Assembly (NCBI RefSeq): GCF_964204645.1
Contig: NC_134026.1
Location: 19,796,650 to 19,860,649, forward strand
Direction of reading: 5' to 3'
DNA from: Tubulanus polymorphus
Lineage: Eukaryota > Nemertea > Palaeonemertea > Tubulaniformes > Tubulanidae
DNA: 64,000 bases
Below are positions 47,301-57,600 of the stretch, in pieces. The notes under the pieces are model-generated. The model had not been told where the DNA came from. It did no database searches and saw only the letters and a program-made list of their open reading frames with translations. How positions within the stretch are numbered: the first letter of the stretch is position 1; each line of letters opens with the position of its first letter. Both the position numbers and the translations under genes were made by a program.

Positions 47301-50300
47301 AAACCTAGTAATATTTGGCTTAAATCTGTAATTCAATGTAATTCGCTGTAATCGAGGTGTAATAAGCTGTAATAGTTGTAATAACCAGATAAAACATACG
47401 TAATATTTGGCATAAATTTGTAATTCAATGTAATTCGCTGTAATTAAAGTGTAATAAGCTGTAATAGCTGTAATAACCAGATAAAACATACGTAATATTT
47501 GGCATAAATTTGTAATTCAATGTAATTCGCTGTAATTAAAGTGTAATAAGCTGTAATAGCTGTAATAACCAGATAAAACCTAGTAATATTTGGCATAAAT
47601 CTGTAATTCAATGTAATTCACTGTAATCGAAGTGTAATAAGCTGTAACAGCTGTAACAACCAGATAAAACCTAGTAATATTTCACATAAATCTGTAATTC
47701 AATGTAATTCGCTGTAATTAAAGTGTAATAAGCTGTAATAGTTGTAATAACCAGATAAAACCTTGTAATATTTGGCATAAATCTGTAATTCAATGTAATT
47801 TGCTGTAATTAAAGTGTAATAAGCTGTAATAGCTGTAATAACCAGATAAAACCGGCAACCTGTAAAACCTGTTATTACAGTCATTACAGCTTATTACACC
47901 CTAATTACAGCGAATTACATTTAATTACAGATTTATGCCAAATATTACTGGTTTTATCTGGCTATTACAGCTATTACAGCTTATTACACCTCGATTACAG
48001 TGAATTACATTGAATTACAGATTTGCGCAAAACCTTTCATTTCTCTTCAGAAAGTTACTGTTTATTAGGCCTATAAACATACATGCATAGGCTATTTGAT
48101 GTATGCCTGTATAATGAATTGAGTTTAGGCCTATGCTAAATAAGGCTAAATAAAGCCAGGGACTTTATTACAAATTACATGTAATATGAAAAAAAAAGTT
48201 AATTTTGGGACCCCATTTTAAGCCACAAATGAAAAATTTGGGTCGAGAAAAAAAAGGAAAGGTATTCATTGGAAGAAGCAGCCATCTCTAAGGCTGCGGG
48301 TGTGCGGTTCTTGTTGGTGTTGGAAATATGTAGATATCTGAAGAAATACATTTCAAAAGATGCGATAAATTTGCGAGGAGATGAGTATCAAATTTGCAGA
48401 TTTCTGCCTTGACATTAAAATGAATACCTCATCGCTATAGGTATCCAGATCCCTGAGAATACCCCCTGGATCTCATTCTCCCTCGGCAGGGATTTTTACC
48501 TGATGGCTTTGCTTGACTCATCAAGTTCGAAACCCTGCTGGGGATGATGTCTAGGTCTGTCCCTGCTTTACAAGATATTGTTGAATTCATTTGTGGTGGT
48601 GGTCTTTATACGCCCAAAAATTCAATGGCTTCTTGGAAATATTTTAGTGGGAACATCCCAATTAGTTATACATGCAATTCTGTGTAGATAGATAATTATA
48701 ATAATTATTTTGCAATGGTAAACTGATACACAATTATCATATTCATGTTGTAATACAAGGGCCTTGAAGAGCCAATGAAATTTTATACATGTATTAACTA
48801 AACAAAGCACTCGCACACAAATAGAAAACACCTAACTTATATTATTTCTCATTCAGATGATGTGGCAGTAATTGATGAAATCCAAATGGTGAATGAACGA
48901 CAGCGAGGATGGGCATGGACGAGGGCTTTATTAGGTTTGTATTTTCTGAAATGCTTCAAGGGTTGCAATATACAAAAAAGCAAAAAGTGTGATTATTCAA
49001 ATTCAAGTTGCATATTCACGTTCATGTTTTCAATAAGCGCAAAACTTAACCATTTTCAGATTAACAGTTTTTGTGAAATTCTTATCGACTGGTTCCGGTC
49101 TAAACTTACAGCCTCATACAAGCCGTAAAGGCTTAATTCTAATTTCTTACTGAGGGAGGCTGTCCTTATTGGTAATCCCTAGACTAGAGAATTTTCATGG
49201 GTTCTAATTGGAGTTGAAAACTATAGAGTAATGCAGTGGTTTCTATTGGTTGCGTACTGTAGGATGTACTGTGGATCTATTGGGCTGTAGAAATGATTTG
49301 ATGTGAAACGACTTGATCAATAAAATCCAAGTTGGATGTTATGTATAGTGTCACAAGAAATATTTTAAAAAAACATCCAAGTTGAGTGGTTATCCGATTT
49401 GCTCGGATTTAACTTGGGAGGAGTCTACTGTGGTACATTTGTCACTCACATTGCTTATAAGATATTTTCATAAAATGATAGTGATTTTATTCATCCGTAG
49501 GTGTTTGTGCCGATGAAATCCATGTTTGTGGTGAAGGTACGGCAATCGACTTGGTAAAAGAGCTCATGATGGCAACCGGTGATCATGTTGAGGTATTATA
49601 ATAATAATAATAATAATAATAAAATCTATTTTTATATAGCGCTAAATCTCATTATGACTCGGAGCGCTTTATGATTAATTTCCAACCTTCGGATGTGAAA
49701 TTCTCATCTTAGTATTCTAAATGGATATAACGTGAATTTGTAATGATATTTCATTTGCATTTTGACAACTCAGGTCAGACGTTACAAGCGGTTGACGAAA
49801 CTGACGTATTTGGACAAAGCTTTATGTGAGTTGACCAGATATTTTACAAATTTCTTGTATGAGGTGTCGTACAGATGCTCGTAAGAGTTCATAGCGAGAG
49901 TTCATTTAGTAGGTACACTGAAAATAAAGCAAACCTTTGATCCTCTTCACGTACTTGGATGATCTCCGGCGCAAATATCATGAGTCGCATTTCTTAAACT
50001 ACCGCCTAAACATCCACATACATCCCTGAAAGGTGTTTTTCAGTGAACTTTGACAATGTGCGCCCGGGTGACTGTTTTGTGTGCTTCAGTAAAAATGACA
50101 TTTATCATATCAGCCGCCAGTTAGAAAAGCGTGGACACCAATGCGCCGTTATATACGGGGGATTGCCACCAGGTTAGTCAGGTGACCAGTAACTGAAAAT
50201 GAACTAATTTTTTACTCTACTTATATAACCCACGATAGTCGGTCCTAATATTTTAATTGGCTGAAAGTTTTGTTTAGCTCTTTTTTCAATTATTTCCTAG

Positions 50301-53300
50301 TTTCTAATGAAAGAAAAAATCGGTCTTGTTTATTGTTGCTTATTGGAATGATTTTAGGTACGAAACTGGCGCAAGCACAAAAATTCAACGATCCCAACGA
50401 TCCTTGCAAAATTATGGTCGCAACTGACGCAATAGGCATGGGTTTGAATTTGTGAGTGTTTATTTAACTATTACCAAAATAATTGATATGACTGCAAATG
50501 AAACTTACATCAAGTGATATCATTAGATATAAGACATGTGTTTCTCAAGGATGGTTTATATCCAAGGCCACCCAAAACTAAAATTCAAGACCAATCCAAA
50601 GACTTTATGCCAAAATCAGGACTGGCTCCTATGATAATCATAGACCAGTGACGAGAAGTGGTATTATAATTCAATAAAACTTGTTCATTGCTGAAACGTC
50701 AAAACAATATTTTTATCAATAATAATAATCAATTCAAATTTTTGATTGTCATTAGTAAAAACGTATGGCAAAGATTGGTCGACAAAATATCAGAAATTAA
50801 TGAAAGTGTCTATCTAAGTTCGCCAAAAATGCCATCCAAAAAAAGATTGAAGACTACAAAATGAAAATGCAATGCTAAATTCAAAGCTTTTTAATGCAAT
50901 GAAAATTTTTCTGATTCAATGCATTTCAAGGACTGCAATGAACCCTAGTGAGTTCCTATCAGTCAAAACCAGGACTATCAGGGGCATGACTCATTTTAGA
51001 TTAACACTTTGAATTGATATATCTGTGGGGGGGGGCACTGATATCAAATCTAAGGATATCAATATCGATAATTGTCTACTGTGTTTTGTCCTTACGTCTC
51101 ACATTTGGCGTCGGATTTCAGGAGTATTAAACGTGTCATATTCTACTCGTTAATTAAACCGAAGATAAACGAAAAAGGCGATAAAGAAATGGATCTGATA
51201 AGCACTTCGCAGGCGTTGCAAATCGGCGGTCGAGCTGGGCGTTACCGAACTCATTTCCAAGACGGCGAGGTTACGACATTTCGCCGCGAAGATATACATT
51301 TATTACACGATCTTACCAATAGAATCGTCGAACCACTCGAGGTAAAATTATGCGAGGCCAGTTGTACAGTCATGACTTGAGACAAACTTAGCTAAATGCA
51401 AATCTATACATAAGTTGAAACCTCGATTCCTCTTAGTTAGAATGTTCGTTTTAGTTAACTGTATATCTTATTTTTCATTATCTGATAGCAAGCTGGATTA
51501 CATCCTACTGCCGAACAAATTGAGCTTTTCGCCTACCACTTGCCAAATGCAACCCTGTCCAACCTTATTGTAAGTAATGCACAAACCCTTCCATGGGAAG
51601 GGTAGAAAATTGGCCCCTTTTTGTTTAGAGTTGCATACGGTTGGCCGACAATAGATAAGCAATTTGAGTGTTCTTACATTACGGAAGGCATCCTGTTACC
51701 TGTAGATAGTTTTGGATTCAATTCAATTCTAGTGGACTTAGAAATATTTATCTTCAAATTCGGATTCAAACCTATCGAGCATTTTGAATGTACTTACATT
51801 ACGGAAGGCATCCTGTTACCGGTAGATAGTTTTGGATTAAATTCAATTCTAGTGGACTTAGAAATATTTATCTTCAAATTCGGATTCAAACCTAGGCATC
51901 CTCCCTTTTCTAGATAACGGCGTATACAATGATCTAATACTATCCTCATTATTTCAGGATATATTCGTGACATTGTCTCAGTTGGATAATGACACGTATT
52001 TCATGTGCAACATCGATGATTTTAAGTTTTTAGCTGATATGATCGAACACGTGCCGCTCGCGTTGAGGGTACGTTACGTGTTCTGTTGTTCGCCGATCCC
52101 AAAAAAACAGCCGTTCGTCTGCACAATGTTCCTCAGGGTGAGTTTTACTATAAAGGCTTATCGACGCAAGAGTTAAAATCCGGGGCCAGTTGCCCAAAAT
52201 TTGGTTAAAGTTAACCAGTGGATAAATACCAAATAACAAGGAACTTTCAATTGTCATTATGCCAACTATCCAGTGGTTAACTCTAACCAACTTTTGAGCA
52301 ACTGACCCCTGTATTGTAGCATATACAAATGATCAAATCCACAGAGCATTTATTGGAGCCGCATGTCTTAACCCTCTTTGTGCGTCCACGCAGTGCGGTG
52401 TATAAATCCAATATGTGATGGGCTTAGCTAGTAAACCGCATTGCAGTGTATTGATGTTAGTGAAATATTAACAATAGTAGTACCAGTTATTGTTGACATG
52501 ATGAAATATTAGTAACTAATGATATATTGCGCTGTGGTGTAGATGCACTAAAATGGTATGCCTTGAATTTGATGTATTTGTATGTTTGAAAATGTTAACA
52601 TTTATCAAATCTTAGAATTTCTTGCCTTTTTGTCGTCAGTTTGCCAGGCAATTTAGCCAAGGAGAGCCACTAACGTATGACTGGTTGTGTAGACAAGTGA
52701 ATTGGCCGTTCAACACTCCTGTTACTATCACTGATCTGGTACACTTGGAAGGAGTTTTTGACGTAATGGACCTATATTTGTGGTTGAGGTACGTACAGCG
52801 GTTTATGCTACAATCCGGTTTATGCTACAATCCGAAATATTTCTAAGTCTACTGTACTGTATTTCTTAATTTTTCTAGTATGGATGATATTAGAATCCAG
52901 GCAAGATATGTGGCTCACGTTCGAGGTGCATAACATTTTGCAGACACTTTTGAAATCTCTGCTCTTCCATTTTTTTCAGTTATCGCTTTTCGGACATGTT
53001 CCCAGATACCGACCACGTGCGAGAAATGCAAAAACAACTGGACAACATAATACAGGAGGGGGTGATCAACATAACGAAACTGTTAAAAAAAGGCAACACC
53101 TTGACTCAGAGCGCGGCGTCGATCGACTCAACGGAATTAACGTCGACTGACAATCGCAAATCGAACGCTTCGAAAGCAGGATATCTTCGAAAACGCGATA
53201 AAACGCTGTACGGCGGCGGCGAACGGTTACGAATCGTTAAATCCGAACACGATGACGTCAACGGCTCGGTGTATTCGTCTCGATTGCAACGCGGCGACGT

Positions 53301-53481
53301 CGGGAAGGGCCGGCTGACCGATCGGCTTTTGAAAGAGGGCCTTCTGACGCACGAGATGATCGAGAAACTCCGAGCGGAATGGACTCAAGATAAACAAACC
53401 AGCATATCATCGGCTGCCGATAGTGATAGTATTAGCGATAGCGAACGTTTACACGATAACTGGAAAAGCGACGATAGGTGA
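41385..53481 (+). CDS. SUPV3L1: SUPV3L1/SUV3, mitochondrial ATP-dependent RNA helicase, 16 exons, 843 aa
   Basis: SUV3 is the Ski2-like helicase that works with PNPase in the mitochondrial matrix to unwind and degrade RNA. Exons: 41385-41757, 42821-42898, 43207-43314, 44369-44483, 44800-44968, 45723-45834, 48857-48934, 49501-49592, 49774-49825, 50044-50172, 50358-50451, 51122-51341, 51489-51569, 51958-52137, 52640-52788, 52980-53481. All phases agree. The first 50 residues are Ser/Arg/Leu-rich with no acids, as in a mitochondrial presequence. Motifs: GPTNSGKT (241-248), DEIQ (325-328), [20 protein letters not shown] (457-467), [11 protein letters not shown] (497-507). The SUV3 C-terminal domain follows, ending in a hydrophilic tail with [15 protein letters not shown]. 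Length fits human SUPV3L1 (786). Head-to-head with TEP1, tail-to-tail with securin. Confidence 0.97.
41808..42545 (+). mobile_element. hAT-like non-autonomous element in SUPV3L1 intron 1, with 8-base target duplication
   Basis: A 738-base element with short terminal inverted repeats (TAGTCTGAATACC at the left; GGTACTAGACTAG at the right) flanked by AGTTAGGC on both sides (41800-41807 and 42546-42553). An 8-base duplication is characteristic of hAT transposons. It starts 50 bases after the exon 1 donor. Confidence 0.8.
43340..43665. repeat. Fold-back element with tRNA-like right end in SUPV3L1 intron 3
   Basis: The left part (CTCGCTTGCCAGGGGTCCGG, CCCCCTGGCCTCACGAAGCG) is a diverged inverse of the right part (CGACTCGTGAGGTCAAGGGG, GGGTTCGAATCCCTTGACCG). 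GGTCAAGGG at 43600-43608 pairs exactly with CCCTTGACC at 43644-43652, enclosing TAGCGTAGTGG and GGTTCGAATCC, close to pol III A- and B-box sequences but fused together. It is not a complete tRNA. Confidence 0.6.
43888..43960. repeat. GCGCT-type repeat tail (copy 2) with (ATT)n
   Basis: AAAGCGCTCTGAGTCATAAT, GAGATTTAGCGCTATATAAA, then AATAAATTTTATTATTATTA. The palindromic AGCGCT words flank the unit. Lies in SUPV3L1 intron 3. Confidence 0.65.
44982..45351. mobile_element. MITE with CAGGGTGACCAC ends in SUPV3L1 intron 5
   Basis: Terminal CAGGGTGACCACGAA at the left and TTTGTGGTCACCCTG at the right. Inside each end, GGGAAAACACAGGGAAA recurs several times in both orientations of the element, so the ends are subterminally repetitive. 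370 bases, no transposase. Confidence 0.8.
45870..48245. mobile_element. Composite terminal-inverted-repeat element carrying a minisatellite, in SUPV3L1 intron 6
   Basis: GGCTCAAAATGGGGTCCCAA with AATTAA (45898-45923) is matched inverted by TTAATTTTGGGACCCCATTT with TAAGCC (48199-48224). An inner pair ATGCATAGGCCTAAACTCAA (45938) and TTGAGTTTAGGCCTATGC (48119-48136) continues the match. Between them is an array of about twenty units. The element accounts for nearly all of the 3 kb intron. Confidence 0.75.
46022..48025. repeat. Minisatellite, ~92-base unit, with inverted units
   Basis: The unit runs TAATATTTGGCATAAATCTG, TAATTCAATGTAATTCGCTG, TAAT(T/C)(A/G)A(A/G)GTGTAATAAGC, TGTAATAGCTGTAATAACC, AGATAAAAC. 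Starts at 46022, 46115 and 46207 give periods of 93 and 92. The word TGTAAT or its inverse ATTACA occurs several times per unit. One unit is inverted at about 46605-46700, and the last two (47868-48025) are also inverted. Confidence 0.9.
48478..48545. repeat. Fold-back element with B-box-like ends (mini copy)
   Basis: CTCCCTCGGCAGGGATTTTT, a short centre, then CATCAAGTTCGAAACCCTGC. Only the outer 25-30 bases of each arm remain. Lies in SUPV3L1 intron 6 just beyond the minisatellite element. Confidence 0.6.
49596..49680. repeat. GCGCT-type repeat tail (copy 3, inverted) with (TAA)n
   Basis: TAATAATAATAATAATAATA, ATTTTTATATAGCGCTAAAT and CTCATTATGACTCGGAGCGC are the inverse of the copy at 43888-43960. 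It begins immediately after exon 8 of SUPV3L1 (end 49592), so the donor GTATTATA directly abuts the repeat. Confidence 0.65.
51661..51900 (+). repeat. Exact-period 120-base tandem duplication in SUPV3L1 intron 13
   Basis: 51661-51780 and 51781-51900 align without gaps and differ at only a few positions (blocks TACATTACGGAAGGCATCCT, GACTTAGAAATATTTATCTT). The intron lies between exon 13 (ends 51569) and exon 14 (starts 51958). Confidence 0.9.
52181..52312. repeat. CAGTTGCTCAAA-type MITE (copy 4)
   Basis: GGGGCCAGTTGCCCAAAATT at the left and CCAACTTTTGAGCAACTGAC at the right, with paired inner TTAACCAGTGGATAA and CTATCCAGTGGTTAA. It is the best-preserved copy and lies in SUPV3L1 intron 14. Confidence 0.7.
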
Positions 53482-53554
53482 AATGACCCGTTATGCGTGT
53501 AGAATCGATTGACATGAACATATGTGATTTTATATGGAGGAGCGAGTATTATCT

Positions 53555-53560
53555 AATAAA
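53555..53560 (+). other. Polyadenylation signal AATAAA of SUPV3L1
   Basis: A canonical AATAAA lies 74 bases after the SUPV3L1 stop codon, implying a short 3' UTR of about 100 bases. No other hexamer lies between it and the stop. Confidence 0.65.
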
Positions 53561-53581
53561 ACAGCCATTTCTGCCAAAAAT

Positions 53582-54660
53582 ATTTTTGTGATCGACTCCA
53601 TGTTTTGTTACGTGACCAGGGTTCATAGCAGGCCTCGAAAGTCATGGACTGGGAATAGGTCATTTTATTATTTGGTCTAGTACACCAGTCCTCTTAGAAT
53701 GACAGTCAGTGGAGATATAAATTGTCACTTATATAGCGCAAGGCTCCTTATAATAGTTCAAATGTGCTTCTCTAGAAAATACGTGTTGCTACCACAGAAT
53801 GGCAAACAGATTTTCAGGTCCCGTGAAGTTCGTTGTAACGAGGTTCCATTGTAGTTCAAGACTATAACCTATCGTGGGTGCAGCCAAATTGATTTCAATT
53901 GAATTGACGTACTGAATGGAAGCATTATTTAACTAGGCGAGCAGAATGAACAATTTTTCCTCGGCGAATAATTAGAGAATATTTCGCACCATTATCAGTA
54001 GTAAGATGATTACCAAAATTGATAGGGGTCGTAACTTGTGTCGCTTCATGCTTGTTCAAAAAGGGAACATTCTTTTAAATCGCCTTTTCAATAACGATGA
54101 AATAAGACCGAGGTTGTATTTATTTTATCAAAGCACTTTATTGGAAAAATATATTAAAAACGTATTTACAAATGTCACAAAAATAAATGCAAAGGATATA
54201 CACTAATCAATGAAAACGATGTGGTATTTTTATGAAAATGATCACATCAGAGCTGCCCAGGTGAACTTGGGTCTTCTTATATAGTTAGTCTACTTGTGGT
54301 CAGAACTTATAACTCAATGTGTTACGCTGTTTTAAACAAAAAAGAAGATATGAAAAATGCTGCGACACACAGGCACACTGATTGGTTTTCAATACAATAA
54401 AATATGGCCCAAAGCAAACAGTGTTTTGGTCATATTCAGGAGATGTTTAGCAGCTTGAGTTACATCAAAACTAAATCGTTTTGTATATGAACAAATTAGA
54501 TCAACGATGAAGTCCCAATGAAATAACGCATTTCAAAAATTACCGTATTACAAAAATATCACAGGAACTAAATGGAAGCATTCAATAAGTACGTGTAAGC
54601 AAGAAATTTGGCAAATTTAGATGGTCCTTAACCTAGCATAGTAAATGAGCACGCCTTTGT
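53582..54660. other. Intergenic spacer between SUPV3L1 and securin 3' ends
   Basis: About 1.1 kb of AT-rich sequence between convergent genes. I see no coding exon. It should hold the securin 3' UTR; TTTATT near 54117 would read as AATAAA on the minus strand. A fragment near 53721-53770 (TATATAGCGCAAGGCTCC) resembles the GCGCT-type repeat tail seen elsewhere in the window. Confidence 0.5.
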
Positions 54661-57600
54661 CTAGAAACTTAAATCGGGCAATACAATATCAGACAAGTTC
54701 AACGAAAAGTCGTCCAATTCGATGTCCTGTATCGGCTCATCGATGATGAAATTCGGAACTGAAAAAAACAATTGACATTCGTAAAGTCATTTGTCCTTAT
54801 ATACCCAGGAAGAAAGCCACTAAATATTTGGATGGATATATGAAAGCTGTGGGTACTGGAGTGTGTAATGGGTAGTGTAGTGTGATCTGTGTGCATTTGT
54901 GGCCAGCACACAGATCACATTGTTCATTGGGGTTTAGTCCAGGACTCGCGAGATTTTCAACAACACGGAAGTAACGTGTAATAAATGATGACTTGAATTG
55001 CATGACTACCTACCACCCCTCATTATTGTTTGAAAAGTTAACGTTCCGCACTGACTAAAAATTAGTAATAATATTTAATAACATTTTAGAAATGGCCAGA
55101 ATTTTAACTTAGGTTCTATCTCATTTTTATTTTACAATTGCGATTGGTATAATTTTTTTTCAAATGGCCGTTAAGGCTTCATGTTTCGTCTGCAATTCAC
55201 AGCAAATAGTTACGCAACTACGCACATTTCAGTGTTTTTGGCAGCTGTACACTCAATCGGCACCGTTCGTGACTAGCTTCACTGCGGAATTATCATTAAT
55301 TAACATCGCCATATCACATCATCAACTTATATTGTGCCTTAAAACCCTAACAGCCGAAATAATTGAAATGCACACACGATTTCTATCATTGAAAATTGAG
55401 AGAGTGGCCGTGTTTGTGTTCTGCTGCTTCGCGTAAATCCCGCGCGGTGGCGCAACCGCGCGGAGTGGGGCCGATACGTCTAGTAATGAGTAACAGTGCA
55501 GGGGTAGATCGATATAATGTAGAATTTTCAAATTTTCGCACCTCCTACCGATTGGATCGCTAATCTCAATCTAGACAGATTGAAATAAGATTCTTAAACA
55601 TTAACATGGCTTGTGTATGAATTTTTAGCTCCAAGGTTTATGGCATAAAAAGGGGACCAAATAATTTTTCCAGCCACTTCTCTCAATATTTTTATGATTT
55701 TTCACCGGTTCTTAAGCAGACACCCATTTTTCAAAAACATTTCGAACAGCCTATTTCTCAAAAGTTTTGGGCATTTCGCTCAAATTAAAGGAGTTTCAAC
55801 TTTAAAAGCACTTTCTTTTTAAGGGTTTTTTATGCAATCAATGAATCGTTGGGAACCTGCCATTCTACATACCAGGCAAAGAATCCACGTGTGTTGGTGT
55901 GTATTCCTCGTCATCACTGTCGTTGTCGACTACCATACACATCGGATACAAGTGCCGCCACGATTTCAACTTATCCATATAGGATGAAAGACAGTGAGCT
56001 GGAGCCAAAATATCTCCAAAAACATCTAAAATTGTAAGATAAAATGTCTTATTACACGTAGGCCTTCTAATTTTACAACTTGGAGTCAGATCCGCCCCTG
56101 AAATATTTTCATCACAATTTTTCCCAGGAAAGAATTTCAATATTTTCTTCCGCATTTTCTTTTCCTTGGTATTTTTGCCTCTGGTGATTTTTTTTCATCC
56201 CTCACATGATTTGAATTCTATCAACATTACCCTCACTCCATTTTTAGTTTTTCCACAAACCTTCCACGTTCACATGTTGAAAAATACTTGAATTGTATAA
56301 AAGTTCTAATTTTTTTCCATCCATTTTAAAAAGTCTACTGGGTTGAAATGAAACAGTGTAATCATAGAAGATTATTTCCGGGGAATAAGCGGAGAACGTG
56401 CATGTATATATCTGATCAATCTGCTTCCTGAAATCCCTCCTTTAGGACCTCGAGACATTTCTAATGAACATATAAATGCCAGAAATTGGTAATTTGGTAA
56501 CCATACCTTCAATAAGTGGAAGGTCAAGACTTGACACACAAAAATACTGAAGGGAGTACAATTACCACTGGCATGAAGCCTTATACAAACCTTCATTAGC
56601 TTTGTTTATATGCATCAATTCAGTATCATCTGCAGGAGTATTGGCCTGCAAATATATAGGCCTAATATAAGATGCCATGAAAAATTCTTGCCAAAAAAGA
56701 TCATCAATTACGAAGAAAAACTGCAAGTAGTGACATTTCAACTTGATTTTCTGAGCCATTTTCAAAACTGATTTAGTAAAAAAACGTAGGCCTACAGTTT
56801 TTCCTCGTAATTCAGTTGATTTTTCTTCAATTTTAGTCTATGAGAACCAACAAAAGCAGTTACAGTACCTTCTTTTCAGTACTAACTTCTTGTTTAGTCG
56901 ACCGTTTAATATTCAGCCCTTTCTGCGGCTGTGTGGCGGGTCGGATCGATGACGATGGCTTTTTCATTGTTTTGCCAGCTGCATCCTTCTTCAAGTCCTG
57001 TTGTCGTATCTTCAAGTCTTGATTCACCGTGCCAAGCGCTTTTCTCGGAGTGACCAAACTTTTTTGTCGACTCTGGAAACTTTTACCCGCTTGAAGGAAA
57101 AAATTATAGACGTATCACCTTTCCAATAACACTAGCGTAGTATAACCTATGCTAAGGTTGCAAGTGGATATTATATCAATGACATAATCAGTTACACAAT
57201 CATTGATGGTAAGCTTACAATCAGAAGGGCTTGAAAATATAATACTATATTAGTGAAACAAAACCACGGTTACTGACAAATGCCAACGCTACATCCTTTT
57301 TGGCTTGTTCTTAAAAAACGCCATTTCCACCGTTTTCAGCTGTTACAGTTTTTAAAACTACATCGCCAGAAACGGCATTTTAGCTTAGATAGTTTTACAG
57401 GTGCTATTTATAGTGCTTAGTTCGATGGGAGTCCCTATTATGACATCATCGCTTTTCTGCTGGCATACATTTGTATATTTGCGCCGAAAAATTAATCTCA
57501 TTGATCCATTCCAGGCTTCAAGAAAGAATTAAATATAAATGTACGGGTTTCCGATGGCAAATGTATTTGAATTCTGTTCTTTCTTTATACCTGTATTCTA

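Noticed and set aside
46812-47489. 225-codon open frame rich in [19 protein letters not shown], plus similar frames at 46231 and 47699
   Set aside because: It is the minisatellite read through in one frame; the unit length is not a multiple of three throughout and no start, splice or family signal supports coding.
46022-48025. Regular repeats that could suggest a CRISPR array
   Set aside because: Units are contiguous ~92-base tandems without unique spacers, in an animal intron.
56562-56765. 67-codon minus-strand frame as an exon in full
   Set aside because: Only 56645-56591 fits securin phases; the Phe-rich part upstream is intron.
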